Below, piece by piece: positions 1-10,538 of a DNA stretch of 64,000 nucleotides (position 1 is its first letter; each line of letters starts with the position of its first letter). Position numbers and translations under genes: made by a program. The stretch comes from Craspedostauros australis (taxonomy: Eukaryota > Bacillariophyta > Bacillariophyceae > Mastogloiales > Achnanthaceae), in the NCBI GenBank assembly GCA_026770025.1, contig JAMXDE010000025.1, positions 372,001 to 436,000 of the forward strand, in the 5' to 3' direction. The notes under the pieces are model-generated. The model had not been told where the DNA came from. It saw only the letters and a list, made by a program, of their open reading frames with translations, and did not search any database.

Positions 1-1438
1 TGACGATCTTTCCTTCGATCTCAGCAGATTGGATGGAGGTGTACGTTCCTCCCACGAGGAAGGCTACCTTGTTGTCGTATCCCGTGGGGGTGAGACAGTC
101 ATCGAGGTTGGGGTACTCGGCGACGTATGGGAATCCGGAGCCCACGGCATCGCCGATATTGTCTTCGCAGACGGACGCGCTGGGTGGGTTGCATGTCAGG
201 GAGCCGACGAAGGCGTCACCGTGGAGCTGGGAACCAGAGACATCGGTCGGTTGGGAGAATTCCTTGGCGACGACGAGGCCGTCCATGGCTTGAATGTCAG
301 AAGCGACTTCGACTGTGGCGAAGGGAGCGATGATGATCGCTCCCCACTGCCTGCCGCAGTTCTTCACGGTGATTTTCTCGTTGGTGTTGAAGAAGATGAT
401 GGTCCTTCCGTTGTCCTCTGCTTGGATGTCGCCGTCGAGGAAGTTGCACATCGTGACATCACCACCGGTGGTGCGGACGAAGACGTTGCCGTCGGACTGT
501 TTACGGGTGGAGACTTCCTTGACGTTTTGAGTGAGCCAGACGTAGTGATCCCATTTGGCGCGGGTCAAGGCATTGCTGTCGTTTGAGATGGCTGGACCAC
601 AGCGAGGATCGAAGTTGACGTTGTTGTTGGTGATGCTACCTCCGGCGAACACCTCTCCGTCCTTGTTGCTGCAGAATTTGTAGGAGTTGCTGTTGTTCAC
701 ACGGTTGATGTTACCTCCTGCGGCCACTCCACTGTAGATGTTCTTGGATCCGATGAGCATATCTCCCTCGGTGATGACCGTGAAAAGACCATGGTTGTCC
801 GGAAGGGCGCAGGCGAAGCTGCCCCCGCTGCCCGAATTTCCAAAGAAGTTCTGGGTGCTGCTGCCAGGGTCGATGGGCGAGGTGGTTGGCGTCTTGGTCG
901 GCGAGTCGGTCGGCGGGGATCCGGATGGCTGGACTGGCGGGTCGCCTGGATAGCAGCCGTTCCAGTATTCGTTGACGTACTGACAGTAGTAACCGGCGCA
1001 GCAGTTGCTGTAGGTACCCGGCTGTTCGCACCCACCCCAGGCGGCGACGCACTGTGCTTGGGTGGGGGCGGAGGTGGGGGCTTCGGTGGGGGATGGGGCG
1101 GATGGGCCGCTCGGCGCGAAACCTGCCTGACAGGAGTTCCAGCCTACGCCACCGTACACACAGTGCGAACCGTCGCAGCAGGTGCTCTTGGTGCCGGGGT
1201 TGTTGCAATGAAAGCCCCACAGGCGGGTACAGGTTTCGCCCGGAGGAGTCTGGCAATGATCCCAGCCGTTGCTGAAGATGCATTCCGAGGTTCCGCAGCA
1301 ATTGTCGTTTCCGCTGGGGCACCATGTATTGAGGGGGGTACATGTGGCGTCCGCGGTTGGCATCAGCATGGCTGCTGCGATGAGTCCCAAGAAACCGAGG
1401 GACGGCATGATGCCTCTGAAGGAGGCCTTGGTGTTCAT
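1..1438 (-). CDS. Secreted Cys-rich protein with CBM1-like modules and choice-of-anchor-A-like domain (partial)
   Basis: The frame opens with ATG at 1438 and stays open to the window edge, giving about 479 residues without a stop, so the C-terminus lies outside. Residues 1-31 form a signal peptide (hydrophobic core LGLIAAAMLM, ending ADA). Three Cys-rich modules of about 30 residues follow, each with a CC pair and a W/Y-x-x-C ending. They resemble fungal-type CBM1 cellulose-binding folds. Pro/Thr-rich linkers (PSPTEAPTSAPT; PTDSPTKTPTTSP) separate the modules. The rest, with GDMLIGSKNIYSGVAAGG and later FAGGSITNNN-type segments, looks like a choice-of-anchor-A (pAdhesive-like) beta-helical domain. 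An extracellular or wall-associated adhesive role is inferred. The long antisense frames in the same interval are shadows. Confidence 0.75.
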   Translation of the reverse strand, partial: MNTKASFRGIMPSLGFLGLIAAAMLMPTADATCTPLNTWCPSGNDNCCGTSECIFSNGWDHCQTPPGETCTRLWGFHCNNPGTKSTCCDGSHCVYGGVGWNSCQAGFAPSGPSAPSPTEAPTSAPTQAQCVAAWGGCEQPGTYSNCCAGYYCQYVNEYWNGCYPGDPPVQPSGSPPTDSPTKTPTTSPIDPGSSTQNFFGNSGSGGSFACALPDNHGLFTVITEGDMLIGSKNIYSGVAAGGNINRVNNSNSYKFCSNKDGEVFAGGSITNNNVNFDPRCGPAISNDSNALTRAKWDHYVWLTQNVKEVSTRKQSDGNVFVRTTGGDVTMCNFLDGDIQAEDNGRTIIFFNTNEKITVKNCGRQWGAIIIAPFATVEVASDIQAMDGLVVAKEFSQPTDVSGSQLHGDAFVGSLTCNPPSASVCEDNIGDAVGSGFPYVAEYPNLDDCLTPTGYDNKVAFLVGGTYTSIQSAEIEGKIV

Positions 1439-1474
1439 GGTGACGAACGGGTGTGGGCGTTGCGTCTGGTCTGC

Positions 1475-1534
1475 TTGGCTGTTGCCTTGGTTGTTGTCTT
1501 GGCTGTTGTCTTGGCTACTGTCTTGGCTACTGTC
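1475..1534. repeat. 12-bp tandem repeat, 5 copies
   Basis: Five consecutive 12-base units of the type TTGGCTGTTGTC, with a few substitutions, lie just upstream of the minus-strand start at 1438. On the sense strand of that gene they read as CAA/CCAAGAC-rich leader sequence. Confidence 0.9.
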
Positions 1535-2030
1535 GCGGGGTCTGGCGGGAGTAGACTTGGTGTCGGTCGCAAGCGTGCGCTTCTGCCTTTTGCGATCTGC
1601 CTGCTGGAGCTGAACCGAGGTGATGCGGTGCGCTTCGGATCCTGATGGATTCGAGTCGTTCCGTTTCGGTTGGTTCTTGCTCGAGGAGTCGGATGCTCTG
1701 TGCGTTTGCTTCTGCTCCAGCTGCTGCTGTTGCGGATTGCTTGGCGGTTGGTCTTGGGCTGTCGGGCTGTTGGGCTCTTGGGCTCTTGGCTGTGGATGCT
1801 CGCGGGTGCGGCAAACTTTTCTGCAACGGCGGGTGGATGCGGTTGGCGTGAGCCTAGTTCTGGGCTGGGTCTCCTTTCCTTCTTCGGTCGACTGAACGAG
1901 TTCGGTCGATCGTTGTCAGGTTGGGAGAGACGAGGTCAGAAGTCTGCTCTTGCTGTTTTGCTTTCACTTTTGCTGAAGAAAAGTTTTTTGAGCTGAATGG
2001 CGGAGGAGTGGCGGAAGGGATTGTGCATCT

Positions 2031-2073
2031 GCGCTTTATTGCGCTTTATTGCGCTTTATTGCGCTTTATTGCG
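2031..2073. repeat. 10-bp tandem repeat, 4 copies
   Basis: Four perfect copies of GCGCTTTATT are followed by a partial GCG. The unit length matches one helical turn. It lies in otherwise non-coding DNA. Confidence 0.95.
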
Positions 2074-5000
2074 TGTTGTTGTCGTGCTCTTTCGTGCTCT
2101 TTCTTGGTCGTTTTTCTTTTCTTGCCCTTGGTTGCCCAGCGTTCTGGCGCGTTGCTGGTCGCCGATGCGTCGCAAGGGAGGGAACCACGGACCTTCGCTT
2201 CGGCCTGGTGCGAGGATGACTCCCAAGGATCTCGTTGGGCACCAAATCCGACCAGGTCGATGTCTCTGTCACCGCTGCTGGTCGTGCAACGCTGACGACG
2301 ATGGAACTGTTTTTCCTGCTTTCTCGCCCATAGCGCACACCCCAATACCGCGATCTGTGGGTGGCTTGGTCGGTGGTCAACCAAGGGCCAACAAAGGGAC
2401 AGTGCACACACTCGCAGAGAACATGGGTTGCACCAGTCGCACACGCATCGAGCAAACGGCCTCTTTTGCACCCCTGTGCGAAGCTGCCTTGAGCTTTCGC
2501 CCTCGTCGATGACCACGCAAAACCGGCAGGAGGAACACAAATGCCTCCCACTCGCACAATAGATATTCTGTTGGTCTTTTGAACGGGACATCGTGACATT
2601 TTCTCGGTTACTCCAAGAGGTTGTGGTTGCCCCGCTACGAGCATGATGGGCGAAATCGCTAAATTTGTGCATGCGGTCAACCACAACCATCGGTTCCGGT
2701 CATTGGTTCGGCTTTTCTTCGGTCATAGTGACCAAGGTTGCATGCAATCCGGGAAGGTAACATCTTGAGCCGCGTCACAGCGACATATTTTCGCTTGGAA
2801 CTAAGCCTGAGGGAGTCAAATAATCGTGCCCGTAGTCTTAAATGCAGGCGTTTCACGACCGGTCAAACTTGCGCTCCATTCGCGGCCATGACCACTTTGG
2901 GTGACGTTGTTGGAAGAAACTGTTGACAAACGGAGTTGTGCGTGCCGAGCTCCGGGACGCCTTTGCCTCTGGTTGGGGCGTCCTTTGCGTCTGCCTCCGC
3001 TGTTTTCGGTCGCGAAAAGCCTTTGGCGTCGACAGGTGCAAAACCAACCCCAAAAGCGAATTTGTCCAACCCGGCAAGACACGTCCATCTGTTGGCGACA
3101 CTAACATCGGTCTTGGTTACGTCCAAGCATGCGCGTGAACTTGCGACGAAGCCGAGCCGTCATGGGAACTCCTTTTTGGTATATGAGGTATATAATATAT
3201 TAAGAGATAAAATCAAAACCAAACACAAATGCAAATGTGAGATCCAGATCCTCTGTCTCGCTCTGCTCCACAGAAAGAGAGAGCAGTTTGCTGATTCCCA
3301 TTCGGGATTGCCAGACGTGATCGACCATACCCGTAGTCCCACCAAGAAATGACTTGGTCCACGATCTTGGCCGAAACTCCCACATCAAACCATCGCTTCA
3401 CCAAGCTCACCTGCTGGTTTGGAGTGACACTTGGAGCCAGATGGGGCACCCTCACCGAAATTGCAACTCATAACCGAACGCCAACAGAGAGGATGGCGTG
3501 ATCGGAGAGAGCTCTGGCAGCCTCCTTCACACGTACGACCGACTACTCGTTCAGTGGGTACAGTATTATGTATTATCCAATGTTTTGCAGTTGCACAAGG
3601 GACGTAACGTCGTTGCCATCCTTCCATCCTTCCTTCCATAATTGGAAATTAGGCATGGCAAGGATCACAACTTAAACTCCTCCGGCAAATGTTGATGACC
3701 TCTCGTCTCAGATAGAGGCCTGCCAGCGGCACCAGACATGCCCCAATTTCATCAACCACCCCCATGACCATCGGAGAGATCTGGGCGCACGCATGTCAAC
3801 AACACAAGTGTGGATCTCAGCCCACGAAACAACCCAGCCCCTGGTTCGCAAATCCAAGACCGATTCCTCACAAACCAAGAGGCGAAACAAAAGCGCCAAA
3901 GAACAACCGATGAGAATGCGTTCGACTCCACGTTCCCATTCGTCCATTCCTTCGCTTTTTTTCTGACGATCGAGTGATGGCGGAAATGGTCAGAGGGAGG
4001 AACACAACGACGGCAGCCAGCCAGCCATCCAACTCGCGCGATCTTTTCAGGCCTTTCCTCTCTCTGTCTCTCTCTTCGTGTGTGCTTCTTTTGCCTCCTT
4101 CCCATTTCGCTCATTTGTATCCCAACAGCGGTCAAGGCAGAATCACGGCATCTGCTGCCCACCGCCAGCACAATGATGAAGGGGCATCACCAACCCACCA
4201 AAAGATGAGGGCGCCACCATGCGGAGTCTTTTGCACCTCTCGCAATCCTCCAATCGAAACGCAAAACGAAAGAGCAACGTCGATGGTGCTGTGCGGTCCT
4301 CATTCATCTCTCGTTTGTTTCTTCTTGCCGTCAGCCTCTGCCTTGATCGTCCGAGCCATCGTACAACTGCACTCTCTGCAAGCTCTGCCCAATAGAATCC
4401 TCTCATCCATGCACCATACTCAACATTCCTATCCACCAATCTGTCCCTCTCTCTCTCTCTCTCTGCCCCAAACGCCGAGGGTGAGTTGCGATGATTTGTC
4501 TCCCAAACATGCTTTCGTTCTTTCTTTCTACACGGCCAATGCCGCAGGGTACGTGTGCCATGTCATGGCAGGATCACCATCCCGCATCTCTCTCGAGATA
4601 GCTGATGGTCTGTCCACCAGCAACCACCATCATCATGAGCAGTACTCACGTGAGTGTCGCGCCTCGGAGGAAACCAGTAGTCGGTTGATTGGCTTCACCA
4701 GAATGAGCCTTGTGCAAACTGCGAAGAAGAGTAGGATTACGTCGCAGTGAGTGACGGGCATCTCTCTTGACGCCTTGATCGCCAGATGCGTCTGGGTGCG
4801 TACCGACGAGCACGAGCAATTCTACCAGACGTATCGATACACGTGACTATCCGCGTCTTCTTGCTCGCAGAGTGGGTACGCACGCACAAGTACCATGCCC
4901 CGCTCATTGTGATTGTTCCTGCCTGATAGATCGCAGGTGATGCTGTTGTTGTGCGTTGCTGCGCCCTCGTGTGGCACAGTAGACATCTTCCTTTGGAATC

Positions 5001-7181
5001 AGCGAGGGAGCGGGAACCACAACCAGAGGAGACAGAAAAGCAGTGGAGTAGGTCAATACACGTCACGTAATGCGTGGCAGAGGGTCACCACAGCACTCTT
5101 CTCGTGGCTCGCACGCATGTAGGCATGTATGTATGCACGAGTAGTAGTTTGAGCACCGGACAACACCATTGAGCACATCGAGGCATCTAACGGTGCGGGA
5201 ACATGGCGACTCGTTTGCATGTATTTACGCTGAGGCATTAATACAGACAAGTAGAGTCTCTATTATATCCTTATCATAGATGTTGCGCCACCTTGTCGTT
5301 TCTATTTCTGTACATGGCGTTCGCTGTCTTGCATCGCGTCGCCGTTGTTGCTGATGCTGATGCCGCTGCTATCCATTCTCCGCGCTTGGACCCGCACCGT
5401 TCTCCTTCGAGGGATCATGGCATCAAAAGCATGCACCCAGCACGCACTCGATGGATTCCTCCTCGCGGCCGCCTGTGGTCCAGATTTCTGTCATCTCCAA
5501 CAGCGAGACCCCGGATTGCACCGAGTCGGTGTCGTTAGCGCTGATGCTACGCTCTTCACTGCGGATTGATGTTGGTGAAGGTGGTTGCAAGATTTCGACT
5601 TGGGGCGGTGCTCGTGACGGCGCCTTCGAGCGGAATCGGAACATCCTGCTTCCTGTTGTCTGCTGTCACCGTTGTGACGGTCGCCTTGTTGATGGAATGT
5701 GGGCCGTTGCTGTTGCTAGTTTTGATGAACAGCAATCAGTTGCAATTCATTCAATCGATGAAGGGATGGATGGATCAATGGATGAACGAATCAGCGAATA
5801 CCTCCCTTGTCTCTGGTCGTTTCCTTCCAGCTGTGACCTGTGAGGTGAAGTTTTGCCTTCGTTGCTGCCGTCCTTTCCTTCCTTGCTTTCTTCTGTTTCT
5901 TCGTTGGTCTGCTTCCGTCGATCCTTTCCACTGTCCTCGCATAAATCAGAGGAACATCAGCGCTGGAAGTGAAAACATCACGCATTACGTTCGATTACGA
6001 ATGCTCATGGCCATTGCCATTGTTCCTCCTTGCCCGCTGTTGTTCCCGTTGCTGTGACTGGCACCGAGCACGCTGTCGTTGTCTCTCTGTTTGCCATTGC
6101 CATCACGCGAAAATGGCAAAGACACGAAACTTGTGAACGATTCGTGTGGGTGGAGCTCGGCTTGCGCATTCACACGAAGTTCGCGCGCTAAGTTTGTCAA
6201 TGGCCAATTTGTGTGTTCTATTTGTGTACTTGGTGTCATAATTGCGTATCACATCAAGTGACAGTCATGCTATCGGGAGATGCGCGGCAGGCGATGTAAA
6301 TGTAAATTCACCGCAGCTCCAGGGCTAAGATGAGAAAACCGATATGTTCGATCGGAGAAGTCGGAAGCGGCGATATCTTTGAACGGAGTCTTTGGCTTCA
6401 GTTGGCTGAACCTGTGTTTCTCAAGGATATTCGCTTCAGCTTCATCGGTCGTGTACGGGATCAGGAGGAATTAATGAGATTTATTGACCAGAGGATATGT
6501 CCTTGGTCGCTCTGCTTCCTGGTTCGTCGATGGTAGTGTTCCAGATTTATGGTGTTGGAAGAGAAGGCTGACGATGCACGAACTGTGGGCTCGGCAAGGG
6601 AATCTTTTCCCGTTTATGGTGGGGGTGGGTGGGTGGTCCGTATCTTCTCTTCAACTTCCATGCGATCCTTGGACCTCTTTCTGTTGGATGAGACGGAAGA
6701 AGTGGCATCATGTTTCCGTTTCGGCACCACCAATGCGAAAGATCGCAAGAAGCGTTTCGCGGAATGAATGGGTGAGTGAGTGGGTGAGAGTACGAGTATG
6801 ATTCGCATCCCTACGAGCGGCCACGAGCGGCTACAGCGACGATCCAAACACAATGGTGGAGATTGGAAATCAGCAAGCACTACAATTTCTTACTGTGATG
6901 TACGCCTTCGAAGCGTAGGCATCTGATGACTGCCTCCCTCTGACCTTTTCGCTCTGGTTGTGATGCGGTGCGCGAGTAGCGCAATGTTGTGCGGTGCATG
7001 CCATGCAAGTGCTCTGCGCTCGCTACCCCGCCTTTTTGTTGCTTCCATCCGCGCTGCTCCACGTTGTCGTCAGTTGCATCCCATTTGAGGCTTCCTCTCC
7101 TCTCATAAAAACGCAAACGCAGCAAGCAATCAGCAAACGCTCATCCTACGGAACATCACATCAACCATCAACACAACAACC

Positions 7182-8147
7182 ATGACAGGCAAAGACACCC
7201 CCTACACCCCCTTCATCGAGAATGTTGAGGCGCAAGACGACGAGGACGCCAACAAAAAGGAGCTTCCAAGCTGGTGCAACCTGATCATAAAGTGGTTCCA
7301 GAACAACTTCTGGGACTGGGCGGTTTCCAGGATCACTTGGGAGACCTTCCCATGGGTCATCTGCTCCCTCCTCTCTACCATCTACTTCTACCTCTACCTC
7401 CTCGCCGATCACGACATCTCCGAGGACAACGAGTACTACCTCCAGGGATTCTGCGTCACCGGCCTCGACATCTCCAACAGCACCAGCCCAACATGCACCC
7501 CGCAGCTCGGAAACTCGCATCAGTTCGCCTTCACCTTTGATGTCATGTTCCTGATCTTGGCCATCGCCCTTCCGTTCACCGGCCTGTGCGTCTCCCCGCC
7601 CAGCAGAGACCTGTGCATGCAGGGCGTCCTCTTCGCCTTCGTCATCGGCTTCCACGGCATCCTTCACTTGGCCTTCTCCGCGGCCCACTGCGACTTGGGC
7701 GGCACCTCCAGCCTGCTCGCCTCCCAGAGCTTCTTCGGCACCCCCAACGAGACGATCATCAGCATCATCCTCTACTTCCTCTTCGTCTTCCTCCTCATGG
7801 CCATGACCATCTTCGGCTTCAGCTGGCTTCCAGACGTCAGCAAGCCGCTTGCGTTCGGCGTCTCCCTCGTCCTTACCGTCATCATCGGCGCCATCTCCAT
7901 CCAGAAGCAGGGCGTAACGGTCTTCTTCATGCTCTCCCACTTCGTCGTGTCTTACGTCGGATGGTTGATCCCTAACACCAACAAGGTCACCGTTCCGTTG
8001 GGATACTCCTTCATCCCACCGATCATCATCTCCCTCCTCGAGTTCGGAGCCTGCGACAACATCCTTCTCGCCATGGGTGGACACCAGTGGTACGACGTGA
8101 CCTTGCATGCCTCCATGCTCGTGTCTTTGGCAACCATGATCCTTTAA
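7182..8147 (+). CDS. Eight-TM membrane protein, family member 1 of 3
   Basis: A single-exon gene of 321 residues. The ATG follows a CA-rich leader. After a short acidic N-terminus there are about eight hydrophobic segments (roughly residues 48-70, 105-130, 140-165, 190-218, 223-240, 245-265, 270-292 and 305-321). It is clearly paralogous to the genes at 44486-45385 and 46280-47233. Shared landmarks are the GFCVTGLDI segment, NSHQFAF at the start of TM2, a G-H-G-x-L-H-L motif in TM3, GWLIPN before TM7 and GGHQWYDV near the C-terminus. Conserved His and Asp residues in membrane segments hint at metal binding, as in CREST-type hydrolases, but that is speculation. I do not recognise a named family. 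Function unknown. Confidence 0.9.
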   Translation: MTGKDTPYTPFIENVEAQDDEDANKKELPSWCNLIIKWFQNNFWDWAVSRITWETFPWVICSLLSTIYFYLYLLADHDISEDNEYYLQGFCVTGLDISNSTSPTCTPQLGNSHQFAFTFDVMFLILAIALPFTGLCVSPPSRDLCMQGVLFAFVIGFHGILHLAFSAAHCDLGGTSSLLASQSFFGTPNETIISIILYFLFVFLLMAMTIFGFSWLPDVSKPLAFGVSLVLTVIIGAISIQKQGVTVFFMLSHFVVSYVGWLIPNTNKVTVPLGYSFIPPIIISLLEFGACDNILLAMGGHQWYDVTLHASMLVSLATMIL

Positions 8148-8954
8148 ACAGTCGTCCGTTTCTTTCCCGATGGCCATACCATAATGGAAGAGGAGATACG
8201 ACGACGAAGGCATTATCCATCGCTTGCTCGTGCGATGGATGGCGAGAACGATCGGTGTCCGCAGGAAACAAGCACACGAGCACAAACGCAATCAACAGTT
8301 GGGTAATCAGAATTTAGTCCCCGATTCTCTCACAACCACCTTGCCTTGTTGTGCTCATGGAAACAAGCAGTGGCAGTTTTCTGGCGATCATAAAGATGAC
8401 CCCGCATGGCTCGCACCATGCGATGCTTTTGCATGGTTTTTGAACCTTTTTGTTTGTTCTTGTTGTGGCGGATGGATGGACGGTTGTTATTGATTATGTG
8501 AGGGACTTCTGAAGTACCCAGAGAAGCCTGCAGGTGCTGACGTCATGCAGAAACTGGGCACGATGGAGCAACCAATGTTGGCGGTGTAGAACTGGACTGC
8601 TTTGCTCTGCCTATGTATTATAATATAATACATGATATTACATTACATAAGAATAGTAGGTATGTCCTCGATGCATATTCAGAAGCATGGATAGAGATTG
8701 ACTGAGAGCTGAAGACGCATCTCCCTACGAGCCACTCCAGCAGAAGTTATGGACAGAGCGAGCAGGACCGTGCAATCACCACCGATGCGATGGATTCTGG
8801 TGAGACATCACCTGTCGAACCCACAGCACAGCCTCAGCGTTCTCACTCAACTTCGATAGAGGAGTGCGTGAGCCATTCCGATTCCACATCCTACTGACAC
8901 TCACAACAAGAGAGTGGTGTGCGTTACGTCGAATAATATGTTATGCTATGCTAT
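8148..8954. other. Intergenic between convergent genes
   Basis: This is 3' flanking DNA shared by the plus-strand gene ending at 8147 and the minus-strand gene ending at 8955. It holds an AT-rich patch of ATTATAATATAATAC type near 8618-8650. No coding sequence is seen. Confidence 0.6.
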
Positions 8955-10538
8955 TTAAAAATACCGCTGCGGCTGATGCATGCGCTCGACGATGACGATG
9001 GTCCCGCGATTGCCTCGCGTGATGCGCATGGTGTCATCCATGTAGAGGACGTCTAGCCATCCGACGGGTGAACGTTTCATATCGAAATGGAATGAATTCT
9101 CAATGCGCAGGGCGTCGACGGCATTCTTGGCCATCCATTTGTTCTTGTATTCCAAGGTGGGACGCGTGAGGCCCAGAACGGTCTGCAGGATGGTGTCCCA
9201 CAGCGATAGTTTGGTTGCGGAAGAGGAGGAGGACGAGGTGTTGAGGAAGGATCGCCTCCATTCCTGCAGCTTGGCGGCATTGCGGACGGTGCTGCGGGCC
9301 GGTACCAAGGTGCCGCCCGTGAATTGGACGCGCAGGCGTTTGCGCTTGGTGGCGGCATCGTCTTCGTAGTGGCAGACAGCGTGGTTGCAGATGAGGGCCT
9401 GCAGCGGGATCCCGTTTGGCGTGGAGATGAGCATGTCGCAGAATATGTTGTAGGTGAACTGCTTCGTGTTGGCGGACGCGAGCTGCGGCGTGCGCAGGGG
9501 GAAGACCTGGTTGCGGATGCCCACGAGCGTGCAGACGAGGTCGCTGGGCTGGAATATGTTGAAGGAGATCCTGCCCAGGGTGTACTTGGTGAGCTGGCTG
9601 CCGAAGTCGCTCTGGAAGCTGGCAGCTCCATTGGCGTTTGCGCTGTTGCCGGCATCGTTTTGGTCGTCGATGCTGTTGCCGTTCCCGTTGAACATTGTGG
9701 AGGAGGCCGCCGCGAGTTCCGCGGGCGAGTCCTCGTTGTCGTAGATGCGTCCCGGGAAGGTGGGCGCTGTGAGGGTGCGGAAGTTTCCGCATAACTGGCT
9801 GAGCATGGTGTTCTCCACGCTCTGCGCAGTGAGGTTGTTGGCCTCCATGTTGTTGATGTAGAGGTCGTGCAGCTTGTCGATGACCTTGGCCACCTCCGGG
9901 TGGTCCGGGTCTCCTTCGTACTTGCGCAGCACGATGCGCAGCTCGCGTTTGGTCTGCGCGACGTGGCTCTGCGCGGATCTGTTGGTGGCGAGGATCCTGG
10001 CGCTGCGTTTGTTGTCGTCGTCGTTGTTGTTGCCTCCGTTGGGCGTGGTGACGCCAGGCCCGAAGAGGGACCTGGGATTGCGCAGCCGCGGCTCCTGAGC
10101 TCTGGTGTCTGATGTTGTGGAGGCAGGCATGGCGGAGGAAGAGGCGGCCGGGTTGAAGGTCCTGAACATCTCGTTGAGCGGTCCTCTGGGTGTGAATGGT
10201 GTTCTGCCGTTGCCATTGCTGTTGCCATTCGCATTGATGCCTGCATCCACATTGATGTCATTGATGTCCCTGTCATTCATGTCCACATCCATGCCATTCA
10301 TGTCATTGATGTCTGTGGTGCGACGAATGCGATTGGCACCTCCAAAAGGCTGGAAAAAGTTGGGTCTGGAGGTGGAGAGACGTCCGACCGCATTCAGCTG
10401 AACTCCATTGCGCTGTCCTTGTCGTTGCGGTTGCTGGTAAGACTGATTGTGAGACGCGTAGTGATGCTGAGGAAGGCTGGGAGAGCCGGTCGTCAGCAGG
10501 CTCGACTGCGTGTACGCATATGCCAACAGGAGCTGCAT
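8955..10538 (-). CDS. PAP/fibrillin-domain protein with long disordered N-terminus
   Basis: A single exon of 527 residues with ATG at 10538. Residues 1-200 are rich in Gln, Asn, Ser and Asp, with a repetitive MDVDMNDRDINDIN-like stretch, and are probably disordered. From about residue 205 the protein becomes globular. The C-terminus carries the plastid-lipid-associated protein (fibrillin) signature: residues 493-513 begin GWLD-x-x-Y-x-DD and end RI-x-RGN-x-GT. An upstream FPGRIYD and a hydrophobic beta-rich core also fit the lipocalin-like PAP fold. Fibrillins bind lipids in plastoglobules and thylakoids. The N-terminus begins MQLLLAYAY but has no obvious ASAFAP cleavage motif, so plastid targeting is not shown. 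The gene is divergent from the one starting at 12056. Confidence 0.75.
   Translation of the reverse strand: MQLLLAYAYTQSSLLTTGSPSLPQHHYASHNQSYQQPQRQGQRNGVQLNAVGRLSTSRPNFFQPFGGANRIRRTTDINDMNGMDVDMNDRDINDINVDAGINANGNSNGNGRTPFTPRGPLNEMFRTFNPAASSSAMPASTTSDTRAQEPRLRNPRSLFGPGVTTPNGGNNNDDDNKRSARILATNRSAQSHVAQTKRELRIVLRKYEGDPDHPEVAKVIDKLHDLYINNMEANNLTAQSVENTMLSQLCGNFRTLTAPTFPGRIYDNEDSPAELAAASSTMFNGNGNSIDDQNDAGNSANANGAASFQSDFGSQLTKYTLGRISFNIFQPSDLVCTLVGIRNQVFPLRTPQLASANTKQFTYNIFCDMLISTPNGIPLQALICNHAVCHYEDDAATKRKRLRVQFTGGTLVPARSTVRNAAKLQEWRRSFLNTSSSSSSATKLSLWDTILQTVLGLTRPTLEYKNKWMAKNAVDALRIENSFHFDMKRSPVGWLDVLYMDDTMRITRGNRGTIVIVERMHQPQRYF

Larger units (their letters stand above)
1439..7181. other. Gene-poor 5.7 kb stretch
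   Basis: I find no convincing gene here. The first few hundred bases (to about 1850) are the sense-strand A/C-rich leader and promoter side of the minus-strand gene starting at 1438. The last 100 or so bases before 7182 are a CA-rich leader for the plus-strand gene. Several open frames of 100-260 codons exist on both strands (for example 2046-2690 minus, 3974-4750 plus, 5451-6057 plus). They overlap one another antisense, lack recognisable domains and have biased composition, so I treat them as chance. Short tandem repeats occur at 1475-1534, 2031-2073 and in a CT tract near 4446-4464. Confidence 0.5.

Noticed and set aside
2046-2690. Two overlapping minus-strand frames of about 210 codons
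   Set aside because: They overlap in different frames, contain no domain or signal, and their residue mix (Arg/Ser/Cys-rich) looks like chance translation of non-coding DNA.
3974-4750. Plus-strand frame of 258 codons
   Set aside because: Ser/Leu-rich low-complexity translation of a CT-rich region. No motif and no leader.
5451-6057. Hydrophobic plus-strand frames that could be a membrane protein
   Set aside because: The hydrophobicity comes from GTT/CTG-rich DNA, the two frames cannot be joined by a normal intron, and no stable topology or motif is seen.
7161-8291. Long minus-strand frame (376 codons) antisense to the 8-TM gene
   Set aside because: Acidic and Gly/Asp/Val-rich, it mirrors the codon bias of the plus-strand gene, and the same shadow appears opposite both paralogues.
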